15,752 bases of DNA from Competibacteraceae bacterium UBA3908 (GCA_002391525.1 DGFE01000199.1:1-15752), one strand, 5' to 3'. Counted from the first letter of the stretch, positions 1-10,328 are shown. Notes: generated by a model from the letters alone, not told the origin. Translations and numbers: made by a program.

Positions 1-19
1 AGATGTGTATAAGAGACAG
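1..19 (+). other. Tn5/Nextera mosaic-end adapter (artefact)
   Basis: The first 19 bases, AGATGTGTATAAGAGACAG, are identical to the Tn5 transposase mosaic end used in Nextera libraries. This is library sequence left on the contig, not genome. Translated in frame with the following gene it would add the false N-terminus MCIRDR to the RND pump. Genomic sequence begins at base 20. Confidence 0.97.
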
Positions 20-20
20 G

Positions 21-2267
21 GCCCAGGCCGTCCGCGTCCGGATGGAGGAGTTGAAACAGAAATTCCCTTCGGGTATGGATTACGTCGTACCCTTCGACAC
101 CACGAAATTCGTGGACGCCTCGATCCGGGAAGTCGTCAAAACCCTGGTCGAGGCCCTGCTGCTGGTGGTGGCGGTGGTTTACCTGTTCCTGCAAAGCTGG
201 CGCGCGACCCTGATTCCGATCATCGCGGTGCCGGTTTCCCTCATCGGGGCCTTCGCCGGCCTGTGGGTGTTCGGCTTTTCCATCAACACCCTGACCCTGT
301 TCGCCATGGTGCTGGCCATCGGCATCGTGGTGGACGACGCCATCGTGGTGCTGGAAAACGTCGAGCGGTTGATGTCCGAGCAGAAGCTGCCGCCCATGGC
401 CGCCGCCATCGAGGCCATGCGGGAAGTCTCCGGCGCGGTCGTGGCCATCGTGCTGGTGCTGTGCGCCGTGTTCATCCCAGTGTCCTTCCTCGGCGGCATC
501 GCCGGCAAGCTCTACCAGCAGTTCGCGGTGACGGTGGCGATCTCGGTGGTGCTGTCCGGCATCGTCGCCCTGACCCTGACGCCGGCGCTGTGCGCGCTGC
601 TGCTGAAAATGCAGCACGAAGAATCGAAGCTGTTCGCGCCCTTCAATCGGCTGTTCGAGTGGTTCACCCGTTCCTATACCCGCAAGGTGAATCTCACCCT
701 GCACCATCGCATCATCGGCACGGTGGCCTTTACCCTGATCATCAGCGGCTGCGTCTTCCTGTTCCGCGCCGTGCCAGGCGGTTTCGTGCCGTCCGAGGAT
801 CAGGGTTATCTGATCAGCGCCCTGATGTTGCCGGATGGGGCCAGCCTGCAGCGCACCCAGGCCACGGGCCTGCAATTCAAGGACCTGCTGATCCAGAATC
901 CGGCGGTGGACAAGGTATTCGTCGTCGCCGGCAACGACCTGATCGGCGGCGGCCAGAAAACCAGCGCCGGCACCGTGTTCATTCCGCTCAAGGACTGGGA
1001 CGAGCGCGCCGCGGTGGCCGACGATCTGGCCAGGCAGTTCATGGGCCTGGGGATGCGGCTGCCGGACGGGCTGGGGCTGGTGTTCAATCCGCCGGCGATC
1101 CGCGGGCTGGGCGCGGCGGGCGGCTTCGAGGCCTACATTCAGGCCCGGGGCGAGGCCAATCCCCGCAAACTGGCGGGCGTGATCCAGCAATTCATGGACG
1201 CGCTGAAGCAGCGCCCGGAACTGACCGGCATCAATACGTTCTTCCGCCCCGCCGCGCCCCAGTTGTATGTCGAAGTGGACGAGGCCAAGGCGATCTCGCT
1301 GGGCATCCCGGTCGCGGATGTCTATCAGACGCTCCAGGCCACCATGGGTGCGCTGTACGTGAACGACTTCAATTTCACCAACGGCCGCACCTACCGGGTG
1401 CAACTCCAGGCGGACGCGCCGTTCCGCGCCGACCCGGAGGATTTGGGCCAGGTCTACGTGCGTTCCGCCAAGGGCGCGATGATTCCGGTGTCGGCGCTGA
1501 TCAACGTCCAGTCCATCGTCGGCCCGGAGCAGTTGGAGCGGTTCAACGGCTTTCTGGCGGCCAAGGTGCTGGGCAACTCCCTGCCCCATATCAGTACCGG
1601 CGAGGCGATCCGGATCGTGGAAGAGGTGGCCCAAGAGGCGCTGCCGGCCGATTACGAGCTGGCCTGGACCGGCCAGGTTTTTCAGGAAAAGCGTACCGGC
1701 TCGACCTCGGCCATCGCCTTTGGGTTCGGCATCATCATGGTGTTTCTGATCCTGGCGGCCCAGTACGAAAAGTGGTCGTTGCCGCTGGCGGTGATTCTGG
1801 CGGTGCCCTTCGCCCTGTTCGGCGCCCTGGCGGCGGTGATGATCCGGGGCATGCCGAACGACATCTATTTCCAGATCGGCCTGGTGGTGCTGATCGGGCT
1901 GGCGTCGAAAAACGCCATCCTGATCGTCGAATTCGCCGCGCAGAAACAGGCGGAGGGGATGAGCGTGCTCGATGCGGCGCTGGAAGGCGCCCGGCTGCGG
2001 CTACGCCCGATCGTGATGACGTCCATGGCGTTCATTCTGGGCGTATTCCCGCTGGTGATTTCCACCGGCGCCGGGGCCGCCGCCCGGCGTTCGATGGGCA
2101 CGGGCGTGTTCGGGGGAATGCTGGCGGCGACCTTCATCGCCACGATCTTCATCCCGATGTTCTTTAGCTGGCTGTCCGGGCGCAAAGCGTCGCGGGTGGC
2201 GATGGAACATGCCCACGTCCTTGCGGAAAAGAGGGAGGGACAGGGAAGCAGCGAGATAGCGGGATAG
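21..2267 (+). CDS. RND multidrug efflux permease, HAE1 (AcrB/MexB) family, 5'-truncated
   Basis: Inner-membrane proton-driven pump subunit that works with a periplasmic adaptor and an outer-membrane channel to expel drugs or other small amphiphiles. The visible 748 residues match AcrB from about residue 300 onward. The first helix bundle (EVVKTLVEALLLVVAVVYLF) is followed by the VVDDAIVVLENVER segment, whose two adjacent Asp (codons 333-338) correspond to the proton-relay pair D407/D408 of AcrB. The relay Lys appears in GLASKNAILIVEF (codon 1908-1910). Periplasmic docking and porter regions lie between, and the FILGVFPLVISTGAGA and VFGGM segments near the end are typical of the family. About 300 N-terminal residues are missing because the contig starts inside the gene; anything encoded before base 20 is adapter. 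The last four residues (EIAG) and the stop are supplied by the 8-bp tandem repeat, so the natural C-terminus may have been altered. The substrate cannot be told. Confidence 0.95.
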   Translation, partial: AQAVRVRMEELKQKFPSGMDYVVPFDTTKFVDASIREVVKTLVEALLLVVAVVYLFLQSWRATLIPIIAVPVSLIGAFAGLWVFGFSINTLTLFAMVLAIGIVVDDAIVVLENVERLMSEQKLPPMAAAIEAMREVSGAVVAIVLVLCAVFIPVSFLGGIAGKLYQQFAVTVAISVVLSGIVALTLTPALCALLLKMQHEESKLFAPFNRLFEWFTRSYTRKVNLTLHHRIIGTVAFTLIISGCVFLFRAVPGGFVPSEDQGYLISALMLPDGASLQRTQATGLQFKDLLIQNPAVDKVFVVAGNDLIGGGQKTSAGTVFIPLKDWDERAAVADDLARQFMGLGMRLPDGLGLVFNPPAIRGLGAAGGFEAYIQARGEANPRKLAGVIQQFMDALKQRPELTGINTFFRPAAPQLYVEVDEAKAISLGIPVADVYQTLQATMGALYVNDFNFTNGRTYRVQLQADAPFRADPEDLGQVYVRSAKGAMIPVSALINVQSIVGPEQLERFNGFLAAKVLGNSLPHISTGEAIRIVEEVAQEALPADYELAWTGQVFQEKRTGSTSAIAFGFGIIMVFLILAAQYEKWSLPLAVILAVPFALFGALAAVMIRGMPNDIYFQIGLVVLIGLASKNAILIVEFAAQKQAEGMSVLDAALEGARLRLRPIVMTSMAFILGVFPLVISTGAGAAARRSMGTGVFGGMLAATFIATIFIPMFFSWLSGRKASRVAMEHAHVLAEKREGQGSSEIAG

Positions 2268-2345
2268 CGGGATAGCGGGATAGCGGGATAGCGGGATAGC
2301 GGGATAGCGGGATAGCGGGATAGCGGGATAGCGGGATAGCGGGAT
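2253..2345. repeat. 8-bp tandem repeat (GGGATAGC, 11 units plus a partial)
   Basis: Ten consecutive perfect copies of GGGATAGC run from 2261 to 2340. They are preceded by one degenerate copy (GAGATAGC, 2253-2260) and followed by a partial unit (GGGAT, 2341-2345). The array sits between two convergent genes and contains the TAG stop of the RND pump at 2265-2267, in the second unit. Because the stop is in an early unit, a change in copy number would not change the pump's length unless that unit is lost. There are no spacers, so it is not a CRISPR array. It is a candidate variable-number locus, and assembled copy number may be wrong. Confidence 0.97.
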
Positions 2346-2356
2346 GTTCTTACTGA

Positions 2357-2370
2357 CTACTCGCCGCTCG

Positions 2371-2379
<9 letters not shown>
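2357..2379. repeat. 9-bp direct repeat at the uvrB stop
   Basis: CTACTCGCC occurs at 2357-2365 and again at 2371-2379, separated by GCTCG. The second copy contains the uvrB stop codon (complement of 2371-2373). Together with the 8-bp array next to it, the whole convergent gap between the pump and uvrB is simple repeated sequence. No hairpin terminator is seen here for either gene. Confidence 0.8.
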
Positions 2380-4404
<2,025 letters not shown>

Positions 4405-4492
4405 GGGAGGTTTGGCCGGGCGGGAATTTCCAGTATTATCCGACAATCTCCTCAACCTTTGTGTTCAAACTCTTCAGCGTCCAGGAGCCCCC

Positions 4493-5677
4493 GTGAGCAC
4501 CCCTCTTTCCGAACGTGTCCAGCGCATCAAACCCTCTCCGACCCTGGCGGTGACCGCCAAGGCCAACGCCCTGAAAGCCGCGGGCAAGGATGTCATCGGC
4601 CTGGGCGCCGGCGAGCCGGATTTCGATACCCCCGATTTCATCAAGGAGGCGGCGATCAAGGCGATCAACGCCGGCTTCACCAAGTACACCCCGGTGGACG
4701 GCACGGCGGGCCTGAAAAAGGCGATCATCGCCAAATTTCAGCGCGATAATGGTCTGAACTACGAGCCCAAGCAGATTCTGGTGTCGGTCGGCGGCAAGCA
4801 GAGTTTCTACAACCTGGCCCAGGCGCTGTTGAACAACGGCGACGAGGTGATCATTCCCGCGCCGTACTGGGTGTCGTATCCCGACATGGTGTTGCTGGCC
4901 GACGGCGTGCCGGTGATCGTCGATGCGGGCATCGCCCAGAACTTCAAGATCACCCCCGCGCAACTGGCGGCGGCCATCACCCCGCGCACCCGGCTGGTGG
5001 TGATCAACAGCCCCTCCAACCCGACCGGCGTGGCCTACAGCGCCGCCGAACTGGCCGCGCTGGGCGAGGTGCTGCGCCGGCATCCGCAAATCTACATCGC
5101 CACCGACGACATCTACGAACACATCCTGTGGACCGAGGAGAAGTTCAACAACATTCTCGATGTCTGCCCGGATTTGTACGACCGGACCATCGTGTTGAAC
5201 GGTGTGTCGAAAGCGTATTCGATGACCGGCTGGCGGATTGGCTACTGCGGCGGGCCGAAGGATTTGATCGAAGCGATGACCAACATCCAGTCGCAGAGCA
5301 CCTCCAACCCGACTTCCATTTCCCAAGTGGCGGCGGAGGCGGCGCTGAACGGCGATCAATCCTGTATCGGCGTGATGAACAAGGCGTTCAAGGAACGGCA
5401 CGATTATGTTTATGCCACGCTGAAAGCCATGAACGGCGTCGAAGTGGCGCCAGCGGATGGGACGTTCTACATCTTCCCCAGCTTCCAAAAGGTGATCGAG
5501 CGGCTGAGCCTGGCCAACGACATTGCTTTCGCGGAATTGTTGCTCAACGAAGTCGGTGTAGCCGTGGTACCGGGTTCGGCCTTTGGCGCGGAGGGCTGCG
5601 CACGGATTTCCTTCGCCACCAGCATGGAGAATCTGACCAAGGCGCTGGAGCGCATCGGCCGGGTAATCGCTCGCTGA
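4493..5677 (+). CDS. Pyridoxal-phosphate aminotransferase, class I (aspartate aminotransferase subgroup Ib)
   Basis: Transfers an amino group between an amino acid (probably aspartate, possibly aromatic or prephenate-type substrates) and 2-oxoglutarate in the cytoplasm. The 394-residue length is typical. The PLP-binding Lys is K240 in SKAYSMTGWRIGY. Other fold-type I landmarks are SNPTG with N176, TDDIY with D205 and Y208, and the substrate-carboxylate Arg R371 in CARISFA. The N-terminal SPTLAVTAKANALKAAGKDV and LGAGEPDFDTPDFI segments match the Thermus-like Ib group rather than E. coli AspC. The start is GTG at 4493, preceded by AGGAG about 6 nt upstream; the frame is open further upstream but that part overlaps the uvrB start and is not conserved. 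It is divergent from uvrB and followed by tRNA-Asn, an order I recall from Pseudomonas. Exact substrate preference is inferred only. Confidence 0.95.
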   Translation: MSTPLSERVQRIKPSPTLAVTAKANALKAAGKDVIGLGAGEPDFDTPDFIKEAAIKAINAGFTKYTPVDGTAGLKKAIIAKFQRDNGLNYEPKQILVSVGGKQSFYNLAQALLNNGDEVIIPAPYWVSYPDMVLLADGVPVIVDAGIAQNFKITPAQLAAAITPRTRLVVINSPSNPTGVAYSAAELAALGEVLRRHPQIYIATDDIYEHILWTEEKFNNILDVCPDLYDRTIVLNGVSKAYSMTGWRIGYCGGPKDLIEAMTNIQSQSTSNPTSISQVAAEAALNGDQSCIGVMNKAFKERHDYVYATLKAMNGVEVAPADGTFYIFPSFQKVIERLSLANDIAFAELLLNEVGVAVVPGSAFGAEGCARISFATSMENLTKALERIGRVIAR

Positions 5678-5685
5678 ACCCAGGA

Positions 5686-5714
5686 TTGACAGGGTTACCG
5701 GGGATCAATAGAAT
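5686..5714 (+). promoter_or_regulatory. Sigma70 promoter of tRNA-Asn
   Basis: A perfect -35 TTGACA at 5686-5691 is followed by a 17-bp spacer and a near-consensus -10 TAGAAT at 5709-5714. Expected transcription start is around 5721, only a few bases before the mature tRNA 5' end at 5728. The promoter begins 8 bp after the aminotransferase stop, so the tRNA is probably transcribed independently of that gene. Confidence 0.85.
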
Positions 5715-5727
5715 TTTCACTTCTAAT

Positions 5728-6022
<295 letters not shown>

Positions 6023-6084
6023 GACGCGGCGGTTCCTCGGCGTTGCCGTAACTATGCGTTGTTAGCCAATCATCACAAATTCTC

Positions 6085-6114
6085 GCGCGGGAAACCGGCG
6101 CGGGAACAGTTCCC
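6085..6114 (+). promoter_or_regulatory. Direct repeat plus 13-bp palindrome upstream of the GH94 gene (possible operator)
   Basis: GCGCGGGAA occurs at 6085-6093 and 6098-6106 (13-bp spacing). The second copy runs into a perfect palindrome GGGAACAGTTCCC at 6102-6114, whose end is 49 bp before the GH94 start codon. The position fits a repressor or activator site for the glycoside phosphorylase operon. No convincing -35/-10 pair was found, and the binding factor is unknown. Confidence 0.3.
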
Positions 6115-6163
6115 TGTGCGGAGTCGTACTAAACTTGTCATGCACAGCCAAGGGGAACCTGTC

Positions 6164-9100
6164 ATGTCCGCCGCTTTCTCTCAGCACGCGCACGCTGGCG
6201 GTAGCCGACCGCTGACCAACGGCCGCTACACGACCTTTCTCACCGCCGCCGGCGCCGGTTATTCGACGTGGGGCGAGCTGGCCCTGACTCGCTGGAACGC
6301 CGATCCGACCGAGGACGGCGGCGGTTTCCGCCTCTACCTGCGCGATCTGGATAGCGGCGCCTTCTGGCTGATAGGTCAGCCGGCGCCCGGAATGGCGGAG
6401 CAGACCAGCCGGCTCGATGCCGACCTGGTCGAACCGCGGCGACGGGACCGGGACATAGAGACTCGGCTGGAAGTCTGCGTTCCCGTGGATGCCGATCTCG
6501 AACTGCGGCGGGTGACGCTGCGCAACCTCGGCGACCGTCCCCGCCGCATCGAGCTGACCAGTTACGCCGAGGTGGTGCTGAACGCACCAGCCGCCGATGC
6601 CGCTCACCCGGCGTTTTCCAAACTGTTCGTCCAGACCGAATGGGTGGCGGGCGCGCGGGCACTGCTGGCGCGGCGACGACCGCGCGTCCCCGACGAGCCG
6701 GCGTGCTGGCTGGTGCACGCGCTGGCCGGCGACGGCGGGAATGTCGAGCCGCCGCGGTACGAGACCGACCGCGTCCGCTTCATTGGCCGGGGCTACACTT
6801 TGGCCGCGCCGCGCGCGCTGGTGGCAGCCGATCCCCTGTCCAACACGGTCGGCAACGTGCTGGATCCCATCGTCAGCCTGCGCCGCACACTGGAACTGGC
6901 GGCGGGCGGCGAGGCGCGAGCGACCTTCCTGCTCGGCGCGGCGGCGGAGCGGGAAACGGCGCTGGCGCTGGCGGCGCGCTACGCGGCGGTGACGAAGGTC
7001 GAAGCCGCGTTCCGGGCGGCGACCAGCCATCCTCTCGCCAGTTCTCTCTCTTGGCCCGGAGCAGAGAGGGAATCGGCGGACCACCCGCCAGCAGATTCCC
7101 GCGCGAGCGCGGACGGGCAACCGCCGTCGCGCCGGTCCCGTGCCGGCGCGCAAGCCGGCTCGCCAGCGGCGCCGTTCCCGGACGACGAATCGCTGCAATT
7201 CTGGAATGGCTACGGCGGCTTCAGCGCCGATGGCCGTGAATACGTCATTCGCCTCCAGCCGGAGGCCAGCGGTCGGTTGCGACTGCCGCCGCAGCCCTGG
7301 ATCAACGTAGTCGCCAACCCGCGCTTCGGTTTTCTCGCCAGCGAAACCGGCGCCGGCTATACCTGGAGCCAGAACAGCCACGAAAACCGCCTGACCCCGT
7401 GGTACAACGATCCGGTGCTCGATCCGCACGGCGAGGCGCTGTACCTGCGCGACGAGGACAGCGGCACGGTCTGGTCCTTGCAGCCCGGACCGATTCCCCA
7501 GCCAGTGCTCTACGAGGTCCGCCACGGCTTCGGTTACAGCCGTTACCATCACCTCAGCCACGGTCTGGAACAGGAAGTCTGCCTGTTCGCGTCGCGCGAG
7601 GAGCCGGTCAAATTCGCCTTGATCCGCCTGCGCAACCTGAGCGGCCAATCGCGCCGGTTGTCGCTGTTCGCCTACGCCCGGCTGGTGCTGGGCGTGTCGC
7701 CGGGGGATCACGCCGCGGAGCTGGCCGTCCACCAGGACCAGGCCACCGGCGCGCTATGGACCGAGAATCGCAACGGGGAATTCGCCGGTCGTCTCGCGTT
7801 CGCCGCCGTCACCCCCTTCGTCGGCATCCCGCTCCACGTCACCGGCGACCGCGCCGCGTTCATCGGTCGCCACGGCAGCCCGGCCCGGCCGGCGGCTCTC
7901 TACCGCGACAAAACGCTGGACGGCCGGCTGGGCGCGGGGCTCGATCCCTGTTTCGCCTTGCAAACGATGTTGCGGCTGGAGCCGGGCGCCACGCTGGAGC
8001 AGACCTTCCTGCTGGGCGAGGCCGACAGCCAGGACCACGCCCGCCGGCTGCTCGACCGCTACCGCGCGGACGGCGCGGTGGCGGCGGCGCTGGCCGAAAC
8101 GCAAGCCTTCTGGCGGGACTGGCTGGCCGGCGTACAGATCCAGACGCCGGCGCCGGCGCTCGATCTGATGGTCAACGGCTGGCTGGCCTATCAAACCCTG
8201 AGTTGCCGATTGTGGGGCCGGTCGGCGTTCTACCAGTCGGGCGGCGCCTTCGGCTTCCGCGATCAGTTGCAGGACGCCGCCGCGCTGATCTATCACGACC
8301 CCGAACTGACCCGCCGGCAATTGCTGTTGCACGCCGCCCATCAGTTCGTCGAGGGCGACGTGCTGCATTGGTGGCATCCGCCCGCTGGCCGGGGCATCCG
8401 CACCCGCTTCGGCGATGATCTGCTGTGGCTGCCCTGGCTGGCGGCGTTTTATGGCCGGGTCACCGGCGACTGGAGCCTGTTCGGCGAGCCGGTGCGCTTC
8501 CTCAAGGCGCGGCTGTTGGCGCCGGGCGAGGACGAGGCGTTCCTGACTCCCGAAGAATCCGGCGAAACCGCCAGCCTGTACGAGCACTGCTGTCGGGCGC
8601 TGGACCGGTCGCTGACCCAGGGCGCGCACGGCCTGCCACTGATGGGCGCGGGGGACTGGAACGACGGCATGAACCGGGTGGGGCGGGAAGGCCGGGGCGA
8701 AAGCGTCTGGCTGGGCTTTTTTCTGTACGCGATCCTCGGCGATTTCATCCCGGTGTGCGGCCAGCATGGCGACTACAACCGGGCGCGGCGCTACGCGGCG
8801 TTTCGCAGCCATCTGGCCGCCGCGCTCAACGAACACGGCTGGGACGGCGAATGGTATCGCCGGGCCTGGTACGACGATGGCGCGGTGCTGGGTTCGGCCA
8901 CCAGCGACGAATGCCGGATCGACGCGCTGGCGCAAGCCTGGGCCATCCTTTCCAAGGCGGCGCCGTGGGAGCGCGCCGAGTCGGCCATGGACGCGGTCGA
9001 ACGGCAGCTGATTTCGGAACCGGACGGACTGATCCGGCTGCTGACGCCGCCGTTCGAGCACACGCCGCGGGACCCCGGCTATATCAAGGGCTACGTCGCC

Positions 9101-9730
9101 GGGGTGCGCGAGAACGGCGGCCAATACACCCACGCGGCGCTGTGGGTGGTGCGGGCGCTGGCGGAGTTGGGCCGGCGCGACCAGGCGGTCCGACTGCTGG
9201 AGATGCTGAATCCCATCCATCACGCCCGCGATCCCGCCGGTGTGGCGACCTATCGGGTCGAGCCGTTCGTGGTTGCCGCCGACATCTACGGCGCGGCGCC
9301 GCATGTCGGGCGCGGCGGCTGGACCTGGTATACCGGCTCGGCGGGCTGGATGCTGCGGGTGGCGCTGGAATCAATTCTCGGCCTGGAGCTGGACGAGGGT
9401 CACGCCCTGCGTTTGCGGCCCTGCATTCCCGACGACTGGCCGGGATTCCGGCTACGCTACCGGCTGCCGGATCACGAGGCGGTCTACGACATCGAGGTCC
9501 GCAACCCGGGCCGCAACGCAAGGCGGGTCGCGGCGGTGGAGATCGACGACCGGATCGGCCTGATCGAGTACGGCGCGGCCCGCATCCCGCTGTTCCGGGA
9601 CGGCGATACCCATCGGGTGGTGGTGACGCTGGCGGGAACCGCCAAGGGAAATGCCGCTGAATCTCATCCACCCACGTCAGAGGCCACCTCTTCGACAACC
9701 TCTTCGCAACTCACCGGAGAACGCCAATGA
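6164..9730 (+). CDS. GH94 glycoside phosphorylase (NdvB C-terminal-like / 1,2-beta-oligoglucan phosphorylase-like)
   Basis: Predicted cytoplasmic enzyme for reversible phosphorolysis of a beta-linked glucan, most likely beta-1,2-glucan. The 1188-residue product has two GT36-type beta-sandwich domains. The first begins at TNGRYTTFLTAAGAGYSTW (from residue 18) and carries RDLDSGAFW. The second begins at FWNGYGGFSADGREYVI (from residue 346) with RDEDSGTVW. An (alpha/alpha)6 catalytic domain follows, carrying the family signature GDWNDGMN at 830-837, in which an Asp is the expected general acid, and a beta-rich C-terminal part. There is no glycosyltransferase or membrane domain, so this is not a complete cyclic glucan synthase. 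A Pro/Ser/Arg-rich linker (about 287-343) separates the sandwiches. ATG 6164 was chosen for its AGGGGAA ribosome site 7 nt upstream; TTG 6059 and ATG 6140 are weaker. The stop overlaps the next gene start (ATGA). Exact substrate is inferred. Confidence 0.88.
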   Translation: MSAAFSQHAHAGGSRPLTNGRYTTFLTAAGAGYSTWGELALTRWNADPTEDGGGFRLYLRDLDSGAFWLIGQPAPGMAEQTSRLDADLVEPRRRDRDIETRLEVCVPVDADLELRRVTLRNLGDRPRRIELTSYAEVVLNAPAADAAHPAFSKLFVQTEWVAGARALLARRRPRVPDEPACWLVHALAGDGGNVEPPRYETDRVRFIGRGYTLAAPRALVAADPLSNTVGNVLDPIVSLRRTLELAAGGEARATFLLGAAAERETALALAARYAAVTKVEAAFRAATSHPLASSLSWPGAERESADHPPADSRASADGQPPSRRSRAGAQAGSPAAPFPDDESLQFWNGYGGFSADGREYVIRLQPEASGRLRLPPQPWINVVANPRFGFLASETGAGYTWSQNSHENRLTPWYNDPVLDPHGEALYLRDEDSGTVWSLQPGPIPQPVLYEVRHGFGYSRYHHLSHGLEQEVCLFASREEPVKFALIRLRNLSGQSRRLSLFAYARLVLGVSPGDHAAELAVHQDQATGALWTENRNGEFAGRLAFAAVTPFVGIPLHVTGDRAAFIGRHGSPARPAALYRDKTLDGRLGAGLDPCFALQTMLRLEPGATLEQTFLLGEADSQDHARRLLDRYRADGAVAAALAETQAFWRDWLAGVQIQTPAPALDLMVNGWLAYQTLSCRLWGRSAFYQSGGAFGFRDQLQDAAALIYHDPELTRRQLLLHAAHQFVEGDVLHWWHPPAGRGIRTRFGDDLLWLPWLAAFYGRVTGDWSLFGEPVRFLKARLLAPGEDEAFLTPEESGETASLYEHCCRALDRSLTQGAHGLPLMGAGDWNDGMNRVGREGRGESVWLGFFLYAILGDFIPVCGQHGDYNRARRYAAFRSHLAAALNEHGWDGEWYRRAWYDDGAVLGSATSDECRIDALAQAWAILSKAAPWERAESAMDAVERQLISEPDGLIRLLTPPFEHTPRDPGYIKGYVAGVRENGGQYTHAALWVVRALAELGRRDQAVRLLEMLNPIHHARDPAGVATYRVEPFVVAADIYGAAPHVGRGGWTWYTGSAGWMLRVALESILGLELDEGHALRLRPCIPDDWPGFRLRYRLPDHEAVYDIEVRNPGRNARRVAAVEIDDRIGLIEYGAARIPLFRDGDTHRVVVTLAGTAKGNAAESHPPTSEATSSTTSSQLTGERQ
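7022..7190 (+). repeat. Palindrome-rich in-frame linker segment in the GH94 gene
   Basis: This stretch encodes the low-complexity linker between the two beta-sandwich domains and contains three inverted repeats: CTCTCT/AGAGAG (7046-7051 and 7063-7068), CGCGC/GCGCG (7100-7104 and 7107-7111) and GCCGGC/GCCGGC (7142-7147 and 7154-7159). The surrounding coding sequence does not show such structure. It resembles intergenic palindromic DNA captured in frame; whether it is a mobile palindromic element is unproven. Confidence 0.4.
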
Positions 9731-10308
9731 GCGCCAAGCGAATCCTGATGTTGGTCGGCGACTATGTGGAAGACTACGAAGTCATGGTGCCGTTCCAGGC
9801 CCTGCAAATGGTCGGGCATACGGTCGAAGCCGTCTGTCCGGACAAGCGGGCCGGTGAACAGGTACGCACCGCGGTGCACGATTTCGACGGGGCGCAGACG
9901 TACAGCGAGAAGCCCGGTCACAATTTCACTCTCAACGCCAGTTTCGCCGAGATCAGGGTCGAGGATTACGATGCCCTGGTGATCCCCGGCGGACGGGCGC
10001 CGGAATACATCCGGCTGAATCCCAGGGTGATCGAGATCGTCCGCCATTTCGCCGAGGCCCACAAGCCGATGGCCGCCGTTTGTCACGGCGCCCAGGTATT
10101 GGCGGCGGCGGGCGTGCTGGACGGCCGGTCCTGCTCGGCCTATCCGGCGGTCGGACCCGACGTGGAGCGCGCCGGTGGTCGCTATGCCGATATCGGCATG
10201 GATCAGGCTCACGTGGACGGCAATCTGGTCACCGCGCCCGCCTGGCCGGCGCATCCCGCCTGGCTGAGCGCGTTCCTGAAACTGCTCGGCACCCGGATCG
10301 AACCGTGA
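9727..10308 (+). CDS. DJ-1/PfpI family protein (cysteine hydrolase or glyoxalase III-like)
   Basis: A 193-residue single-domain protein of the DJ-1/PfpI superfamily, members of which act as glyoxalase III/deglycase-type enzymes, proteases or stress chaperones; the precise activity is not settled by sequence. The nucleophile elbow AAVCHGAQ places the reactive Cys at C119 with H120 beside it, and the partner Glu is E93 in GGRAPEYIR. The N-terminal KRILMLVGDYVEDYEVMVPFQAL and the AYPAVGPDVERAG segment are typical of the PfpI subgroup. Its ATG overlaps the GH94 stop by 4 bp and has GGAGA at 9716-9720, so translation of the two genes is probably coupled. A role protecting against reactive sugar-derived aldehydes would fit the neighbour but is inference. 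Confidence 0.92.
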   Translation: MSAKRILMLVGDYVEDYEVMVPFQALQMVGHTVEAVCPDKRAGEQVRTAVHDFDGAQTYSEKPGHNFTLNASFAEIRVEDYDALVIPGGRAPEYIRLNPRVIEIVRHFAEAHKPMAAVCHGAQVLAAAGVLDGRSCSAYPAVGPDVERAGGRYADIGMDQAHVDGNLVTAPAWPAHPAWLSAFLKLLGTRIEP

Positions 10309-10328
10309 TCGCGACTCCTTGCGGGATG

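Noticed and set aside
5..2167. Second long plus-strand open frame over the RND pump
   Set aside because: Arg/Gly/Pro-rich alternative-frame translation; the RND frame carries all family motifs.
2253..2345. CRISPR array
   Set aside because: The units are contiguous 8-mers without spacers.
4405..4492. LexA (SOS) box between uvrB and the aminotransferase
   Set aside because: No CTG-N10-CAG-like site was found in the 88-bp gap, although some uvrB genes have one.
6056..6067. GCGTTGTTAGCC resembling an integron attC core end
   Set aside because: Only one half-site is seen, with one mismatch to the GTTRRRY core, and no partner arm or foldable attC structure nearby; chance similarity is more likely.
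6062..9304. Very long minus-strand open frames (about 556 and 516 codons) opposite the GH94 gene
   Set aside because: They are GC-driven shadows: low-complexity Arg/Gln/Gly/Ala-rich translations with no recognisable motifs, while the plus strand encodes a clear GH94 enzyme throughout.
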